DNA of 64,000 bases from Gordius sp. MW1 (taxonomy: Eukaryota > Nematomorpha > Gordioida > Gordea > Gordiidae): contig OZ038527.1 in assembly GCA_964036665.1 (NCBI GenBank), positions 13,113,835 through 13,177,834 on the forward strand. Reading direction: 5' to 3'. Under the pieces are notes generated by a model. That model was not told where the DNA came from and did no database searches. It saw only the letters and a list, made by a program, of their open reading frames with translations. Made by a program: the position numbers and the translations under genes. Positions 1 to 13,908 of the stretch are shown one piece after another (the first letter of the stretch is position 1; each line of letters opens with the position of its first letter).

Positions 1-2011
1 AGTCTTCAAAAAAAAATTTTTTCAAGGAATTCACCTCTGATATCGAAAATTTTCATGGGGGGTATATGGTCAAATAAAAAAGTTGAAAAAATTTTTAGGT
101 CGAAAAAAATATTTTTTTTCATATTCTTTTGAAAGGGGGCTGAAAAAAATCTTTAAAATTTAGTAAATATTCTTAGCATTATGTCCTTGTTAGGATCTCG
201 ATAAGAATTTTTTCACGTGGGGAAGTTTTAGATTGAGAGAAATTAAAATTTTCGTGTTGCGTTTAGATTGTTTCAATATCGCTTTTTAAGCGTGTCTCTA
301 GTTTTTGTGAAACAAGCTCTATGCGATCGTGATTTAAAGTTAATAATTTTTGATGAATGATCAAAAAAAATTTTTTTCACGGAATTCCCCTCTGATATCG
401 AAAATTTTCAGTTGAACAAAAAAGTTGAAAAAATTTTGAGGTCCCAAAAAAAATTTCTTTCATATTCTTTCGAAAGGGGGCTGAAAAAATCTTTAAAAGT
501 TCGTAAATATTCTTAGAATTATATCCTTGTTAGGATCTCGATAAGAATTTTTGCACGGGGGGAAGTTTTAGATTGAGAGAAATTAAAATTTTCCTGTTGC
601 GTTTAGATTGTTTCAATATCGCTTTTTAAGCGTGTCTCTAGTTTTTGTGAAACAAGCTCTATGCGATCGTGATTTAAAGTTAATAATTTTTGATGAATGA
701 TCAAAAAAATTTTTTTTCACGGAATTCACCTCTGATATCGAAAATTTTCATGAGTGGTATATGGTTGAACAAAAAAGTTGAAACAATTTTGAGGTCAAGG
801 AAAAATTTTTTTTCATATTCTTTCGAAAGGGGGCTGAAAAAATCTTTAAAAGTTCGTAAATATTCTTAGAATTATATCCTTGTTAGGATCTCGATAAGAA
901 TTTTTTCACGGGGGTTTTAGATTGAGAGAAATTAAAATTTTCGTGTTGCGTTTAGATTGTTTCAATATCGCTTTTTAAGCGTGTCTCTAGTTTTTGTGAA
1001 ACAAGCTCTATGCGATCGTGATTTAAAGTTAATAGTTTTTGATGAGTCTTCAAAAAAAAATTTTTTCAAGGAATTCACTTCTGATATCGAAAATTTTCAT
1101 GGGGGGTATATGGTCAAATAAAAAAGTTAAAAAAATTTTTAGGTCGAAAAAAATATTTTTTTTCATATTCTTTTGAAAGGGGGCTGAAAAAAATCTTTAA
1201 AATTTAGTAAATATTCTTAGCATTATGTCCTTGTTAGGATCTCGATAAGAATTTTTTCACGTGGGGAAGTTTTAGATTGAGAGAAATTAAAATTTTCGTG
1301 TTGCGTTTAGATTGTTTCAATATCGCTTTTTAAGCGTGTCTCTAGTTTTTGTGAAACAAGCTCTATGCGATCGTGATTTAAAGTCAATAGTTTTTGATGA
1401 GTCTTCAAAAAAAAATTTTTTCAAGTAATTCACCTCTGATATCGAAAATTTTCATGGGGGGTATATGGTCAAATAAAAAAGTTGAAAAAATTTTGAGGTC
1501 GAAAAAAATATTTTTTTTCATATTCTTTTGGAAGGGGGCTAAAAAAATCTTAAAAAGTTCGTAAATATTCTTAGAATAATATCCTTGTTAGGATCTCGAT
1601 AAGAATTATGGCACGGGGGGAAGTTTTAGATTGAGAGAAATTAAAATTTTCGTGTTGCGTTTAGATTGTTTCAATATCGCTTTTTAAGCGTGTCTCTAGT
1701 TTTTGTGAAACAAGCTCTATGCGATCGTGATTTAAAGTTAATAATTCTTGATGAATGATCAAAAAAAAAATTTTTCACGGAATTCACCTCTGATATCGAA
1801 AATTTTCATGAGTGGTATATGGTTGAACAAAAAAGTTGAAAAAATTTTGAGGTCGAAAAAAATATTTTTTTTCATATTCTTTTGAAAGGGGGCTGAAAAA
1901 ATCTTTGAAAGTTAGTAAATATTCTTAGCATTATGTCCTTGTTAGGTCTCGATAAGAATTTTTTCACGGGGGGAAGTTTTAGATTGAGAGAAATTAAAAT
2001 TTTCGTGTTGC
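1..2011 (+). repeat. Partial 9-mer HOR unit at the window edge
   Basis: The window opens about 90 bp inside a class A monomer. Later starts are 261 (B', b-like), 601 (B, d), 950 (A, e), 1305 (A, f) and 1659 (B, i). Compared with the reference 9-mer, types g and h are absent between 1305 and 1659, so f is followed directly by i. This missing pair resembles the shortened unit 2012-4809 and suggests the short form is itself propagated in the array. Confidence 0.85.
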
Positions 2012-4809
2012 GTTTAGATTGTTTCAATATCGCTTTTTAAGCGTGTCTCCAGTTTTTGTGAAACAAGCTCTATGCGATCGTTATTTAAAGTTAATAATTT
2101 TTTATGAATCTTCAAAAAAAAATGTTTCAAGGAATTCACCTCTGATATCGAAAATTTTCATGAGGGGTATATGGTCAAATAAAAAAGTTGAAAAAATTTT
2201 GAGGTCGAAAAAAATATTTTTTTTCATATTCTTTTGGAAGGGGGCTGAAAAAATCTTTAAAAGTTCGTAAATATTCTTAGCATTATGTCCTTGTTAGGTC
2301 TCGATAAGAATTTTTTCACGGGGGGAAGTTTTAGATTGAGAGAAATTAAAATTTTCGTGTTGCGTTTAGATTGTTTCAATATCGCTTTTTAAGCGTGTCT
2401 CCAGTTTTTGTGAAACAAGCTCTATGCGATCGTGATTTAAAGTTAATAATTTTTGATGAATGATCAAAAAAAAATTTTTTCACGGAATTCACCTCTGATA
2501 TCGAAAATTTTCAGTTGAACAAAAAAGTTGAAAAAATTTTGAGGTCCCAAAAAAAATTTCTTTCATATTCTTTCGAAAGGGGGCTGAAAAAATCTTTAAA
2601 AGTTCGTAAATATTCTTAGAATTATATCCTTGTTAGGATCTCTATAAGAATTTTTTCACGTGGGGAAGTTTTAGATTGAGAGAAATTAAAATTTTCGTGT
2701 TGCGTTTAGATTGTTTCAATATCGCTTTTTAAGCGTGTCTCTAGTTTTTGTGAAACAAGCTCTATGCGATCGTGATTTAAAGTTAATAATTTTTGATGAG
2801 TCTTCAAAAAAAAATTTTTTCAAGGAATTCACCTCTGATATCGAAAATTTTCATGGGGGGTATATGGTCAAATAAAAAAGTTGAAAAAATTTTGACGTCG
2901 AAAAAAATATTTTTTTTCATATTCTTCTGGAAGGGGGCTGAAAAAATCTTTAAAAGTTCGTAAATATTCTTAGAATTATGTCCTTGTTAGGATCTCGATA
3001 AGAATTTTTGCACGGGGGGAAGTTTTAGATTGAGAGAAATTAAAATTTTCGTGTTGCGTTTAGATTGTTTCATTATCGCTTTTTAAGCGTGTCTCTAGTT
3101 TTTGTGAAACAAGCTCTATGCGATCGTGATTTAAAGTTAATAATTTTTGATGAATGATCAAAAAAATTTTTTTTCACGGAATTCACCTCTGATATCGAAA
3201 ATTTTCATGAGTGGTATATGGTTGAACAAAAAAGTTGAAACAATTTTGAGGTCAAGGAAAAAAATTTTTTTCATATTCTTTCGAAAGGGGGCTGAAAAAA
3301 TCTTTAAAAGTTCGTAAATATTCTTAGAATTATATCCTTGTTAGGATCTCGATAAGAATTTTTTCACGGGGGTTTTAGATTGAGAGAAATTAAAATTTTC
3401 GTGTTGCGTTTAGATTGTTTCAATATCGCTTTTTAAGCGTGTCTCTAGTTTTTGTGAAACAAGCTCTATGCGATCGTGATTTAAAGTTAATAGTTTTTGA
3501 TGAGTCTTCAAAAAAAAATTTTTTTAAGGAATTCACCTCTGATATCGAAAATTTTCATGGGGGGTATATGGTCAAATAAAAAAGTTGAAAAAATTTTTAG
3601 GTCGAAAAAAATATTTTTTTTCATATTCTTTTGAAAGGGGGCTGAAAAAAATCTTTAAAATTTAGTAAATATTCTTAGCATTATGTCCTTGTTAGGATCT
3701 CGATAAGAATTTTTTCACGTGGGGAAGTTTTAGATTGAGAGAAATTAAAATTTTCGTGTTGCGTTTAGATTGTTTCAATATCGCTTTTTAAGCGTGTCTC
3801 TAGTTTTTGTGAAACAAGCTCTATGCGATCGTGATTTAAAGTCAATAGTTTTTGATGAGTCTTCAAAAAAAATTTTTTTCAAGTAATTCACCTCTGATAT
3901 CGAAAATTTTCATGGGGGGTATATGGTCAAATAAAAAAGTTGAAAAAATTTTGAGGTCGAAAAAAATATTTTTTTTCATATTCTTTTGGAATGGGGCTAA
4001 AAAAATCTTAAAAAGTTCGTAAATATTCTTAGAATAATATCCTTGTTAGGATCTCGATAAGAATTATGGCACGGGGGGAAGTTTTAGATTGAGAGAAATT
4101 AAAATTTTCGTGTTGCGTTTAGATTGTTTCAATATCGCTTTTTAAGCGTGTCTCTAGTTTTTGTGAAACAAGCTCTATGCGATCGTGATTTAAAGTTAAT
4201 AATTTTTGATGAATGATCAAAAAAATTTTTTTTCACGGAATTCACCTCTGATATCGAAAATTTTTAGTTGAACAAAAAAGTTGAAAAAATTTTGAGATCC
4301 CAAAAAAAATTTCTTTCATATTCTCTTGAAAGGGGGCTGAAAAAATCTTTAAAAGTTCGTAAATATTCTTAGAATAATATCCTTGTTAGGATCTCGATAA
4401 GAATTATGGCACGGGGGGAAGTTTTAGATTGAGAGAAATTAAAATTTTCGTGTTGCGTTTAGATTGTTTCAATATCGCTTTTTAAGCGTGTCTCTAGTTT
4501 TTGTGAAACAAGCTCTATGCGATCGTGATTTAAAGTTAATAATTCTTGATGAATGATCAAAAAAAAAATTTTTCACGGAATTCACCTCTGATATCGAAAA
4601 TTTTCATGAGTGGTATATGGTTGAACAAAAAAGTTGAAAAAATTTTGAGGTCGAAAAAAATATTTTTTTTCATATTCTTTTGAAAGGGGGCTGAAAAAAT
4701 CTTTGAAAGTTAGTAAATATTCTTAGCATTATGTCCTTGTTAGGTCTCGATAAGAATTTTTTCACGGGGGGAAGTTTTAGATTGAGAGAAATTAAAATTT
4801 TCGTGTTGC
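2012..4809 (+). repeat. 9-mer HOR unit, short form (8 monomers, 2798 bp)
   Basis: Starts are 2012 a, 2364 b, 2704 c, 3058 d, 3408 e, 3763 f, 4117 g/f and 4457 i. The monomer at 4117 begins as type g (tttttag, gagatccc) but ends as type f (gaataatatcc, attatggcacgg). Type h is missing, and 4457 is type i. The unit is therefore one monomer shorter than the reference and contains a hybrid, as expected from unequal crossover inside a monomer. Confidence 0.88.
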
Positions 4810-7800
4810 GTTTAGATTGTTTCAATATCGCTTTTTAAGCGTGTCTCCAGTTTTTGTGAAACAAGCTCTATGCGATCGTTATTTAAAGTTAATAATTTTT
4901 TATGAATCTTCAAAAAAAAATGTTTCAAGGAATTCACCTCTGATATCGAAAATTTTCATGAGGGGTATATGGTCAAATAAAAAAGTTGAAAAAATTTTGA
5001 GGTCGAAAAAAATATTTTTTTTCATATTCTTTTGGAAGGGGGCTGAAAAAATCTTTAAAAGTTCGTAAATATTCTTAGCATTATGTCCTTGTTAGGTCTC
5101 GATAAGAATTTTTTCACGGGGGGAAGTTTTAGATTGAGAGAAATTAAAATTTTCGTGTTGCGTTTAGATTGTTTCAATATCGCTTTTTAAGCGTGTCTCC
5201 AGTTTTTGTGAAACAAGCTCTATGCGATCGTGATTTAAAGTTAATAATTTTTGATGAATGATCAAAAAAAAATTTTTTCACGGAATTCACCTCTGATATC
5301 GAAAATTTTCAGTTGAACAAAAAAGTTGAAAAAATTTTGAGGTCCCAAAAAAAATTTCTTTCATATTCTTTCGAAAGGGGGCTGAAAAAATCTTTAAAAG
5401 TTCGTAAATATTCTTAGAATTATATCCTTGTTAGGATCTCTATAAGAATTTTTTCACGTGGGGAAGTTTTAGATTGAGAGAAATTAAAATTTTCGTGTTG
5501 CGTTTAGATTGTTTCAATATCGCTTTTTAAGCGTGTCTCTAGTTTTTGTGAAACAAGCTCTATGCGATCGTGATTTAAAGTTAATAATTTTTGATGAGTC
5601 TTCAAAAAAAAATTTTTTCAAGGAATTCACCTCTGATATCGAAAATTTTCATGGGGGGTATATGGTCAAATAAAAAAGTTGAAAAAATTTTGACGTCGAA
5701 AAAAATATTTTTTTTCATATTCTTCTGGAAGGGGGCTGAAAAAATCTTTAAAAGTTCGTAAATATTCTTAGAATTATGTCCTTGTTAGGATCTCGATAAG
5801 AATTTTTGCACGGGGGGAAGTTTTAGATTGAGAGAAATTAAAATTTTCGTGTTGCGTTTAGATTGTTTCATTATCGCTTTTTAAGCGTGTCTCTAGTTTT
5901 TGTGAAACAAGCTCTATGCGATCGTGATTTAAAGTTAATAATTTTTGATGAATGATCAAAAAAATTTTTTTTCACGGAATTCACCTCTGATATCGAAAAT
6001 TTTCATGAGTGGTATATGGTTGAACAAAAAAGTTGAAACAATTTTGAGGTCAAGGAAAAAAATTTTTTTCATATTCTTTCGAAAGGGGGCTGAAAAAATC
6101 TTTAAAAGTTCGTAAATATTCTTAGAATTATATCCTTGTTAGGATCTCGATAAGAATTTTTTCACGGGGGTTTTAGATTGAGAGAAATTAAAATTTTCGT
6201 GTTGCGTTTAGATTGTTTCAATATCGCTTTTTAAGCGTGTCTCTAGTTTTTGTGAAACAAGCTCTATGCGATCGTGATTTAAAGTTAATAGTTTTTGATG
6301 AGTCTTCAAAAAAAAATTTTTTTAAGGAATTCACCTCTGATATCGAAAATTTTCATGGGGGGTATATGGTCAAATAAAAAAGTTGAAAAAATTTTTAGGT
6401 CGAAAAAAATATTTTTTTTCATATTCTTTTGAAAGGGGGCTGAAAAAAATCTTTAAAATTTAGTAAATATTCTTAGCATTATGTCCTTGTTAGGATCTCG
6501 ATAAGAATTTTTTCACGTGGGGAAGTTTTAGATTGAGAGAAATTAAAATTTTCGTGTTGCGTTTAGATTGTTTCAATATCGCTTTTTAAGCGTGTCTCTA
6601 GTTTTTGTGAAACAAGCTCTATGCGATCGTGATTTAAAGTCAATAGTTTTTGATGAGTCTTCAAAAAAAATTTTTTTCAAGTAATTCACCTCTGATATCG
6701 AAAATTTTCATGGGGGGTATATGGTCAAATAAAAAAGTTGAAAAAATTTTGAGGTCGAAAAAAATATTTTTTTTCATATTCTTTTGGAATGGGGCTAAAA
6801 AAATCTTAAAAAGTTCGTAAATATTCTTAGAATAATATCCTTGTTAGGATCTCGATAAGAATTATGGCACGGGGGGAAGTTTTAGATTGAGAGAAATTAA
6901 AATTTTCGTGTTGCGTTTAGATTGTTTCAATATCGCTTTTTAAGCGTGTCTCTAGTTTTTGTGAAACAAGCTCTATGCGATCGTGATTTAAAGTTAATAA
7001 TTTTTGATGAATGATCAAAAAAATTTTTTTTCACGGAATTCACCTCTGATATCGAAAATTTTTAGTTGAACAAAAAAGTTGAAAAAATTTTGAGATCCCA
7101 AAAAAAATTTCTTTCATATTCTCTTGAAAGGGGGCTGAAAAAATCTTTAAAAGTTCGTAAATATTCTTAGAATTATATCCTTGTTAGGATCTCGATAAGA
7201 ATTTTGGCACGGGGGGAAGTTTTAGATTGAGAGAAATTAAAATTTTCGAGTTGCGTTTAGATTGTTTCAATATCGCTTTTTAAGCGTGTCTCTAGTTTTT
7301 GTGAAACAAGCTCTATGCGATCGTGATTTAAAGTTAATAATTTTTGATGAATGATCAAAAAAAATTTTTTTCACGGAATTCACCTCTGATATCGAAAATT
7401 TTCATGAGTGGTATATGGTTGAACAAAAAAGTTGAAAAAATTTTGAGGTCAAAATAAAATTTTTTTTTCATATTCTCTTGAAAGCTGGCTGAAAAAATCT
7501 TTAAAAGTTCGTAAATATTCTTAGAATTATATCCTTGTTAGAATCTCGATAAGAATTTTTGCACGGGGGGAAGTTTTAGATTGAGAGAAATTAAAATTTT
7601 CGTGTTGCGTTTAGATTGCTTCAATATCGCTTTTTAAGCGTGTCTCTAGTTTTTGTGAAACAAGCTCTATGCGATCGTGATTTAAAGTTAATAATTCTTG
7701 ATGAATGATCAAAAAAAAAATTTTTCACGGAATTCACCTCTGATATCGAAAATTTTCATGAGTGGTATATGGTTGAACAAAAAAGTTGAAAAAATTTTGA

Positions 7801-7961
7801 GGTCGAAAAAAATATTTTTTTTCATATTCTTTTGAAAGGGGGCTGAAAAAATCTTTGAAAGTTAGTAAATATTCTTAGCATTATGTCCTTGTTAGGTCTC
7901 GATAAGAATTTTTTCACGGGGGGAAGTTTTAGATTGAGAGAAATTAAAATTTTCGTGTTGC
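4810..7961 (+). repeat. 9-mer HOR unit, reference form (3152 bp)
   Basis: This is the complete nine-monomer unit used here for naming: 4810 a, 5162 b, 5502 c, 5856 d, 6206 e, 6561 f, 6915 g, 7255 h, 7609 i; class order A B' A B A A B' B B. Shared stretches with 2012-4809 are almost identical, including rare changes such as gacgtcg and cttctggaag in type c and gtttcattatcg at the start of d. The same unit, rotated but exactly 3152 bp, is found at 30170-33321. Confidence 0.9.
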
Positions 7962-10760
7962 GTTTAGATTGTTTCAATATCGCTTTTTAAGCGTGTCTCC
8001 AGTTTTTGTGAAACAAGCTCTATGCGATCGTTATTTAAAGTTAATAATTTTTTATGAATCTTCAAAAAAAAATGTTTCAAGGAATTCACCTCTGATATCG
8101 AAAATTTTCATGAGGGGTATATGGTCAAATAAAAAAGTTGAAAAAATTTTGAGGTCGAAAAAAATATTTTTTTTCATATTCTTTTGGAAGGGGGCTGAAA
8201 AAATCTTTAAAAGTTCGTAAATATTCTTAGCATTATGTCCTTGTTAGGTCTCGATAAGAATTTTTTCACGGGGGGAAGTTTTAGATTGAGAGAAATTAAA
8301 ATTTTCGTGTTGCGTTTAGATTGTTTCAATATCGCTTTTTAAGCGTGTCTCCAGTTTTTGTGAAACAAGCTCTATGCGATCGTGATTTAAAGTTAATAAT
8401 TTTTGATGAATGATCAAAAAAAAAATTTTTCACGGAATTCACCTCTGATATCGAAAATTTTCAGTTGAACAAAAAAGTTGAAAAAATTTTGAGGTCCCAA
8501 AAAAAATTTCTTTCATATTCTTTCGAAAGGGGGCTGAAAAAATCTTTAAAAGTTCGTAAATATTCTTAGAATTATATCCTTGTTAGGATCTCTATAAGAA
8601 TTTTTTCACGTGGGGAAGTTTTAGATTGAGAGAAATTAAAATTTTCGTGTTGCGTTTAGATTGTTTCAATATCGCTTTTTAAGCGTGTCTCTAGTTTTTG
8701 TGAAACAAGCTCTATGCGATCGTGATTTAAAGTTAATAATTTTTGATGAGTCTTCAAAAAAATTTTTTTTCAAGGAATTCACCTCTGATATCGAAAATTT
8801 TCATGGGGGGTATATGGTCAAATAAAAAAGTTGAAAAAATTTTGAGGTCGAAAAAAATATTTTTTTTCATATTCTTTTGGAAGGGGGCTGAAAAAATCTT
8901 TAAAAGTTCGTAAATATTCTTAGAATTATGTCCTTGTTAGGATCTCGATAAGAATTTTTTCACGGGGGTTTTAGATTGAGAGAAATTAAAATTTTCGTGT
9001 TGCGTTTAGATTGTTTCAATATCGCTTTTTAAGCGTGTCTCTAGTTTTTGTGAAACAAGCTCTATGCGATCGTGATTTAAAGTTAATAGTTTTTGATGAG
9101 TCTTCAAAAAAAAATTTTTTTAAGGAATTCACCTCTGATATCGAAAATTTTCATGGGGGGTATATGGTCAAATAAAAAAGTTGAAAAAATTTTTAGGTCG
9201 AAAAAAATATTTTTTTTCATATTCTTTTGAAAGGGGGCTGAAAAAAATCTTTAAAATTTAGTAAATATTCTTAGCATTATGTCCTTGTTAGGATCTCGAT
9301 AAGAATTTTTTCACGTGGGGAAGTTTTAGATTGAGAGAAATTAAAATTTTCGTGTTGCGTTTAGATTGTTTCAATATCGCTTTTTAAGCGTGTCTCTAGT
9401 TTTTGTGAAACAAGCTCTATGCGATCGTGATTTAAAGTCAATAGTTTTTGATGAGTCTTCAAAAAAAATTTTTTTCAAGTAATTCACCTCTGATATCGAA
9501 AATTTTCATGGGGGGTATATGGTCAAATAAAAAAGTTGAAAAAATTTTGAGGTCGAAAAAAATATTTTTTTTCATATTCTTTTGGAATGGGGCTAAAAAA
9601 ATCTTAAAAAGTTCGTAAATATTCTTAGAATAATATCCTTGTTAGGATCTCGATAAGAATTATGGCACGGGGGGAAGTTTTAGATTGAGAGAAATTAAAA
9701 TTTTCGTGTTGCGTTTAGATTGTTTCAATATCGCTTTTTAAGCGTGTCTCTAGTTTTTTGTGAAACAAGCTCTATGCGATCGTGATTTAAAGTTAATAAT
9801 TTTTGATGAATGATCAAAAAAATTTTTTTTCACGGAATTCACCTCTGATATCGAAAATTTTTAGTTGAACAAAAAAGTTGAAAAAATTTTGAGATCCCAA
9901 AAAAAATTTCTTTCATATTCTCTTGAAAGGGGGCTGAAAAAATCTTTAAAAGTTCGTAAATATTCTTAGAATTATATCCTTGTTAGGATCTCGATAAGAA
10001 TTTTGGCACGGGGGGAAGTTTTAGATTGAGAGAAATTAAAATTTTCGAGTTGCGTTTAGATTGTTTCAATATCGCTTTTTAAGCGTGTCTCTAGTTTTTG
10101 TGAAACAAGCTCTATGCGATCGTGATTTAAAGTTAATAATTTTTGATGAATGATCAAAAAAAATTTTTTTCACGGAATTCACCTCTGATATCGAAAATTT
10201 TCATGAGTGGTATATGGTTGAACAAAAAAGTTGAAAAAATTTTGAGGTCAAAATAAAATTTTTTTTTCATATTCTCTTGAAAGCTGGCTGAAAAAATCTT
10301 TAAAAGTTCGTAAATATTCTTAGAATTATATCCTTGTTAGAATCTCGATAAGAATTTTTGCACGGGGGGAAGTTTTAGATTGAGAGAAATTAAAATTTTC
10401 GTGTTGCGTTTAGATTGCTTCAATATCGCTTTTTAAGCGTGTCTCTAGTTTTTGTGAAACAAGCTCTATGCGATCGTGATTTAAAGTTAATAATTCTTGA
10501 TGAATGATCAAAAAAAAAATTTTTCACGGAATTCACCTCTGATATCGAAAATTTTCATGAGTGGTATATGGTTGAACAAAAAAGTTGAAAAAATTTTGAG
10601 GTCGAAAAAAATATTTTTTTTCATATTCTTTTGAAAGGGGGCTGAAAAAATCTTTGAAAGTTAGTAAATATTCTTAGCATTATGTCCTTGTTAGGTCTCG
10701 ATAAGAATTTTTTCACGGGGGGAAGTTTTAGATTGAGAGAAATTAAAATTTTCGTGTTCC
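7962..10760 (+). repeat. 9-mer HOR unit with fused c/d monomer (8 monomers, 2799 bp)
   Basis: Starts are 7962 a, 8314 b, 8654 c/d, 9004 e, 9359 f, 9713 g, 10054 h, 10408 i. The monomer at 8654 has the body of c and ends with the shortened G-run tail of d (cacgggggttttag), so one monomer has been lost by fusion. A one-base T insertion near 9753 makes the g monomer 341 bp. The otherwise near-identical sequence shows the loss is recent relative to unit formation. Confidence 0.88.
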
Positions 10761-13700
10761 GTTTAGATTGTTTCAATATCGCTTTTTAAGCGTGTCTCCA
10801 GTTTTTGTGAAACAAGCTCTATGCGATCGTTATTTAAAGTTAATAATTTTTTATGAATCTTCAAAAAAAAATGTTTCAAGGAATTCACCTCTGATATCGA
10901 AAATTTTCATGAGGGGTATATGGTCAAATAAAAAAGTTGAAAAAATTTTGAGGTCGAAAAAAATATTTTTTTTCATATTCTTTTGGAAGGGGGCTGAAAA
11001 AATCTTTAAAAGTTCGTAAATATTCTTAGCATTATGTCCTTGTTAGGTCTCGATAAGAATTTTTTCACGGGGGGAAGTTTTAGATTGAGAGAAATTAAAA
11101 TTTTCGTGTTGCGTTTAGATTGTTTCAATATCGCTTTTTAAGCGTGTCTCCAGTTTTTGTGAAACAAGCTCTATGCGATCGTGATTTAAAGTTAATAATT
11201 TTTGATGAATGATCAAAAAAAAATTTTTTCACGGAATTCACCTCTGATATCGAAAATTTTCAGTTGAACAAAAAAGTTGAAAAAATTTTGAGGTCCCAAA
11301 AAAAATTTCTTTCATATTCTTTCGAAAGGGGGCTGAAAAAATCTTTAAAAGTTCGTAAATATTCTTAGAATTATATCCTTGTTAGGATCTCTATAAGAAT
11401 TTTTTCACGTGGGGAAGTTTTAGATTGAGAGAAATTAAAATTTTCGTGTTGCGTTTAGATTGTTTCAATATCGCTTTTTAAGCGTGTCTCTAGTTTTTGT
11501 GAAACAAGCTCTATGCGATCGTGATTTAAAGTTAATAATTTTTGATGAGTCTTCAAAAAAATTTTTTTTCAAGGAATTCACCTCTGATATCGAAAATTTT
11601 CATGGGGGGTATATGGTCAAATAAAAAAGTTGAAAAAATTTTGAGGTCGAAAAAAATATTTTTTTTCATATTCTTTTGGAAGGGGGCTGAAAAAATCTTT
11701 AAAAGTTCGTAAATATTCTTAGAATTATGTCCTTGTTAGGATCTCGATAAGAATTTTTGCACGGGGGGAAGTTTTAGATTGAGAGAAATTAAAATTTTCG
11801 TGTTGCGTTTAGATTGTTTCATTATCGCTTTTTAAGCGTGTCTCTAGTTTTTGTGAAACAAGCTCTATGCGATCGTGATTTAAAGTTAATAATTTTTGAT
11901 GAATGATCAAAAAAAATTTTTTTCACGGAATTCACCTCTGATATCGAAAATTTTCATGAGTGGTATATGGTTGAACAAAAAAGTTGAAACAATTTTGAGG
12001 TCAAGGAAAAAATTTTTTTTCATATTCTTTCGAAAGGGGGCTGAAAAAATCTTTAAAAGTTCGTAAATATTCTTAGAATTATATCCTTGTTAGGATCTCG
12101 ATAAGAATTTTTTCACGGGGGTTTTAGATTGAGAGAAATTAAAATTTTCGTGTTGCGTTTAGATTGTTTCAATATCGCTTTTTAAGCGTGTCTCTAGTTT
12201 TTGTGAAACAAGCTCTATGCGATCGTGATTTAAAGTTAATAGTTTTTGATGAGTCTTCAAAAAAAATTTTTTTTAAGGAATTCACCTCTGATATCGAAAA
12301 TTTTCATGGGGGGTATATGGTCAAATAAAAAAGTTGAAAAAATTTTTAGGTCGAAAAAAATATTTTTTTTCATATTCTTTTGAAAGGGGGCTGAAAAAAA
12401 TCTTTAAAATTTAGTAAATATTCTTAGCATTATGTCCTTGTTAGGATCTCGATAAGAATTTTTTCACGTGGGGAAGTTTTAGATTGAGAGAAATTAAAAT
12501 TTTCGTGTTGCGTTTAGATTGTTTCAATATCGCTTTTTAAGCGTGTCTCTAGTTTTTGTGAAACAAGCTCTATGCGATCGTGATTTAAAGTCAATAGTTT
12601 TTGATGAGTCTTCAAAAAAAATTTTTTTCAAGTAATTCACCTCTGATATCGAAAATTTTCATGGGGGGTATATGGTCAAATAAAAAAGTTGAAAAAATTT
12701 TGAGGTCGAAAAAAATATTTTTTTTCATATTCTTTTGGAAGGGGGCTAAAAAAATCTTAAAAAGTTCGTAAATATTCTTAGAATAATATCCTTGTTAGGA
12801 TCTCGATAAGAATTATGGCACGGGGGGAAGTTTTAGATTGAGAGAAATTAAAATTTTCGTGTTGCGTTTAGATTGTTTCAATATCGCTTTTTAAGCGTGT
12901 CTCTAGTTTTTGTGAAACAAGCTCTATGCGATCGTGATTTAAAGTTAATAATTTTTGATGAATGATCAAAAAAATTTTTTTTCACGGAATCTCTGATATC
13001 GAAAATTTTTAGTTGAACAAAAAAGTTGAAAAAATTTTGAGATCCCAAAAAAAATTTCTTTCATATTCTCTTGAAAGGGGGCTGAAAAAATCTTTAAAAG
13101 TTCGTAAATATTCTTAGAATTATATCCTTGTTAGGATCTCGATAAGAATTTTGGCACGGGGGGAAGTTTTAGATTGAGAGAAATTAAAATTTTCGAGTTG
13201 CGTTTAGATTGTTTCAATATCGCTTTTTAAGCGTGTCTCTAGTTTTTGTGAAACAAGCTCTATGCGATCGTGATTTAAAGTTAATAATTTTTGATGAATG
13301 ATCAAAAAAAATTTTTTTCACGGAATTCACCTCTGATATCGAAAATTTTCATGAGTGGTATATGGTTGAACAAAAAAGTTGAAAAAATTTTGAGGTCAAA
13401 ATAAAATTTTTTTTTCATATTCTCTTGAAAGCTGGCTGAAAAAATCTTTAAAAGTTCGTAAATATTCTTAGAATTATATCCTTGTTAGAATCTCGATAAG
13501 AATTTTTGCACGGGGGGAAGTTTTAGATTGAGAGAAATTAAAATTTTCGTGTTGCGTTTAGATTGCTTCAATATCGCTTTTTAAGCGTGTCTCTAGTTTT
13601 TGTGAAACAAGCTCTATGCGATCGTGATTTAAAGTTAATAATTCTTGATGAATGATCAAAAAAAAAATTTTTCACGGAATTCACCTCTGATATCGAAAAT

Positions 13701-13908
13701 TTTCATGAGTGGTATATGGTTGAACAAAAAAGTTGAAAAAATTTTGAGGTCGAAAAAAATATTTTTTTTCATATTCTTTTGAAAGGGGGCTGAAAAAATC
13801 TTTGAAAGTTAGTAAATATTCTTAGCATTATGTCCTTGTTAGGTCTCGATAAGAATTTTTTCACGGGGGGAAGTTTTAGATTGAGAGAAATTAAAATTTT
13901 CGTGTTGC
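10761..13908 (+). repeat. 9-mer HOR unit (9 monomers, 3148 bp)
   Basis: Starts are 10761 a, 11113 b, 11453 c, 11807 d, 12157 e, 12512 f, 12866 g, 13202 h, 13556 i. It is 4 bp shorter than the reference because the g monomer has ggaatctctg at 12990/12991 in place of ggaattcacctctg. That deletion also removes the EcoRI site. A G-to-C change (gttccg) lies just before 10761. Confidence 0.9.

Noticed and set aside
2019..2270. Recurrent 83-codon frame starting MFQYRFLSV (also at 4817, 7969, 10768, 13916, 22194, 25670, 29146, 31225 and variants)
   Set aside because: It starts at TTG, lies wholly inside a satellite monomer, recurs only because the monomer recurs, and is broken in most other monomers by indels not divisible by three. 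There is no start context, no domain and no sign of coding constraint.
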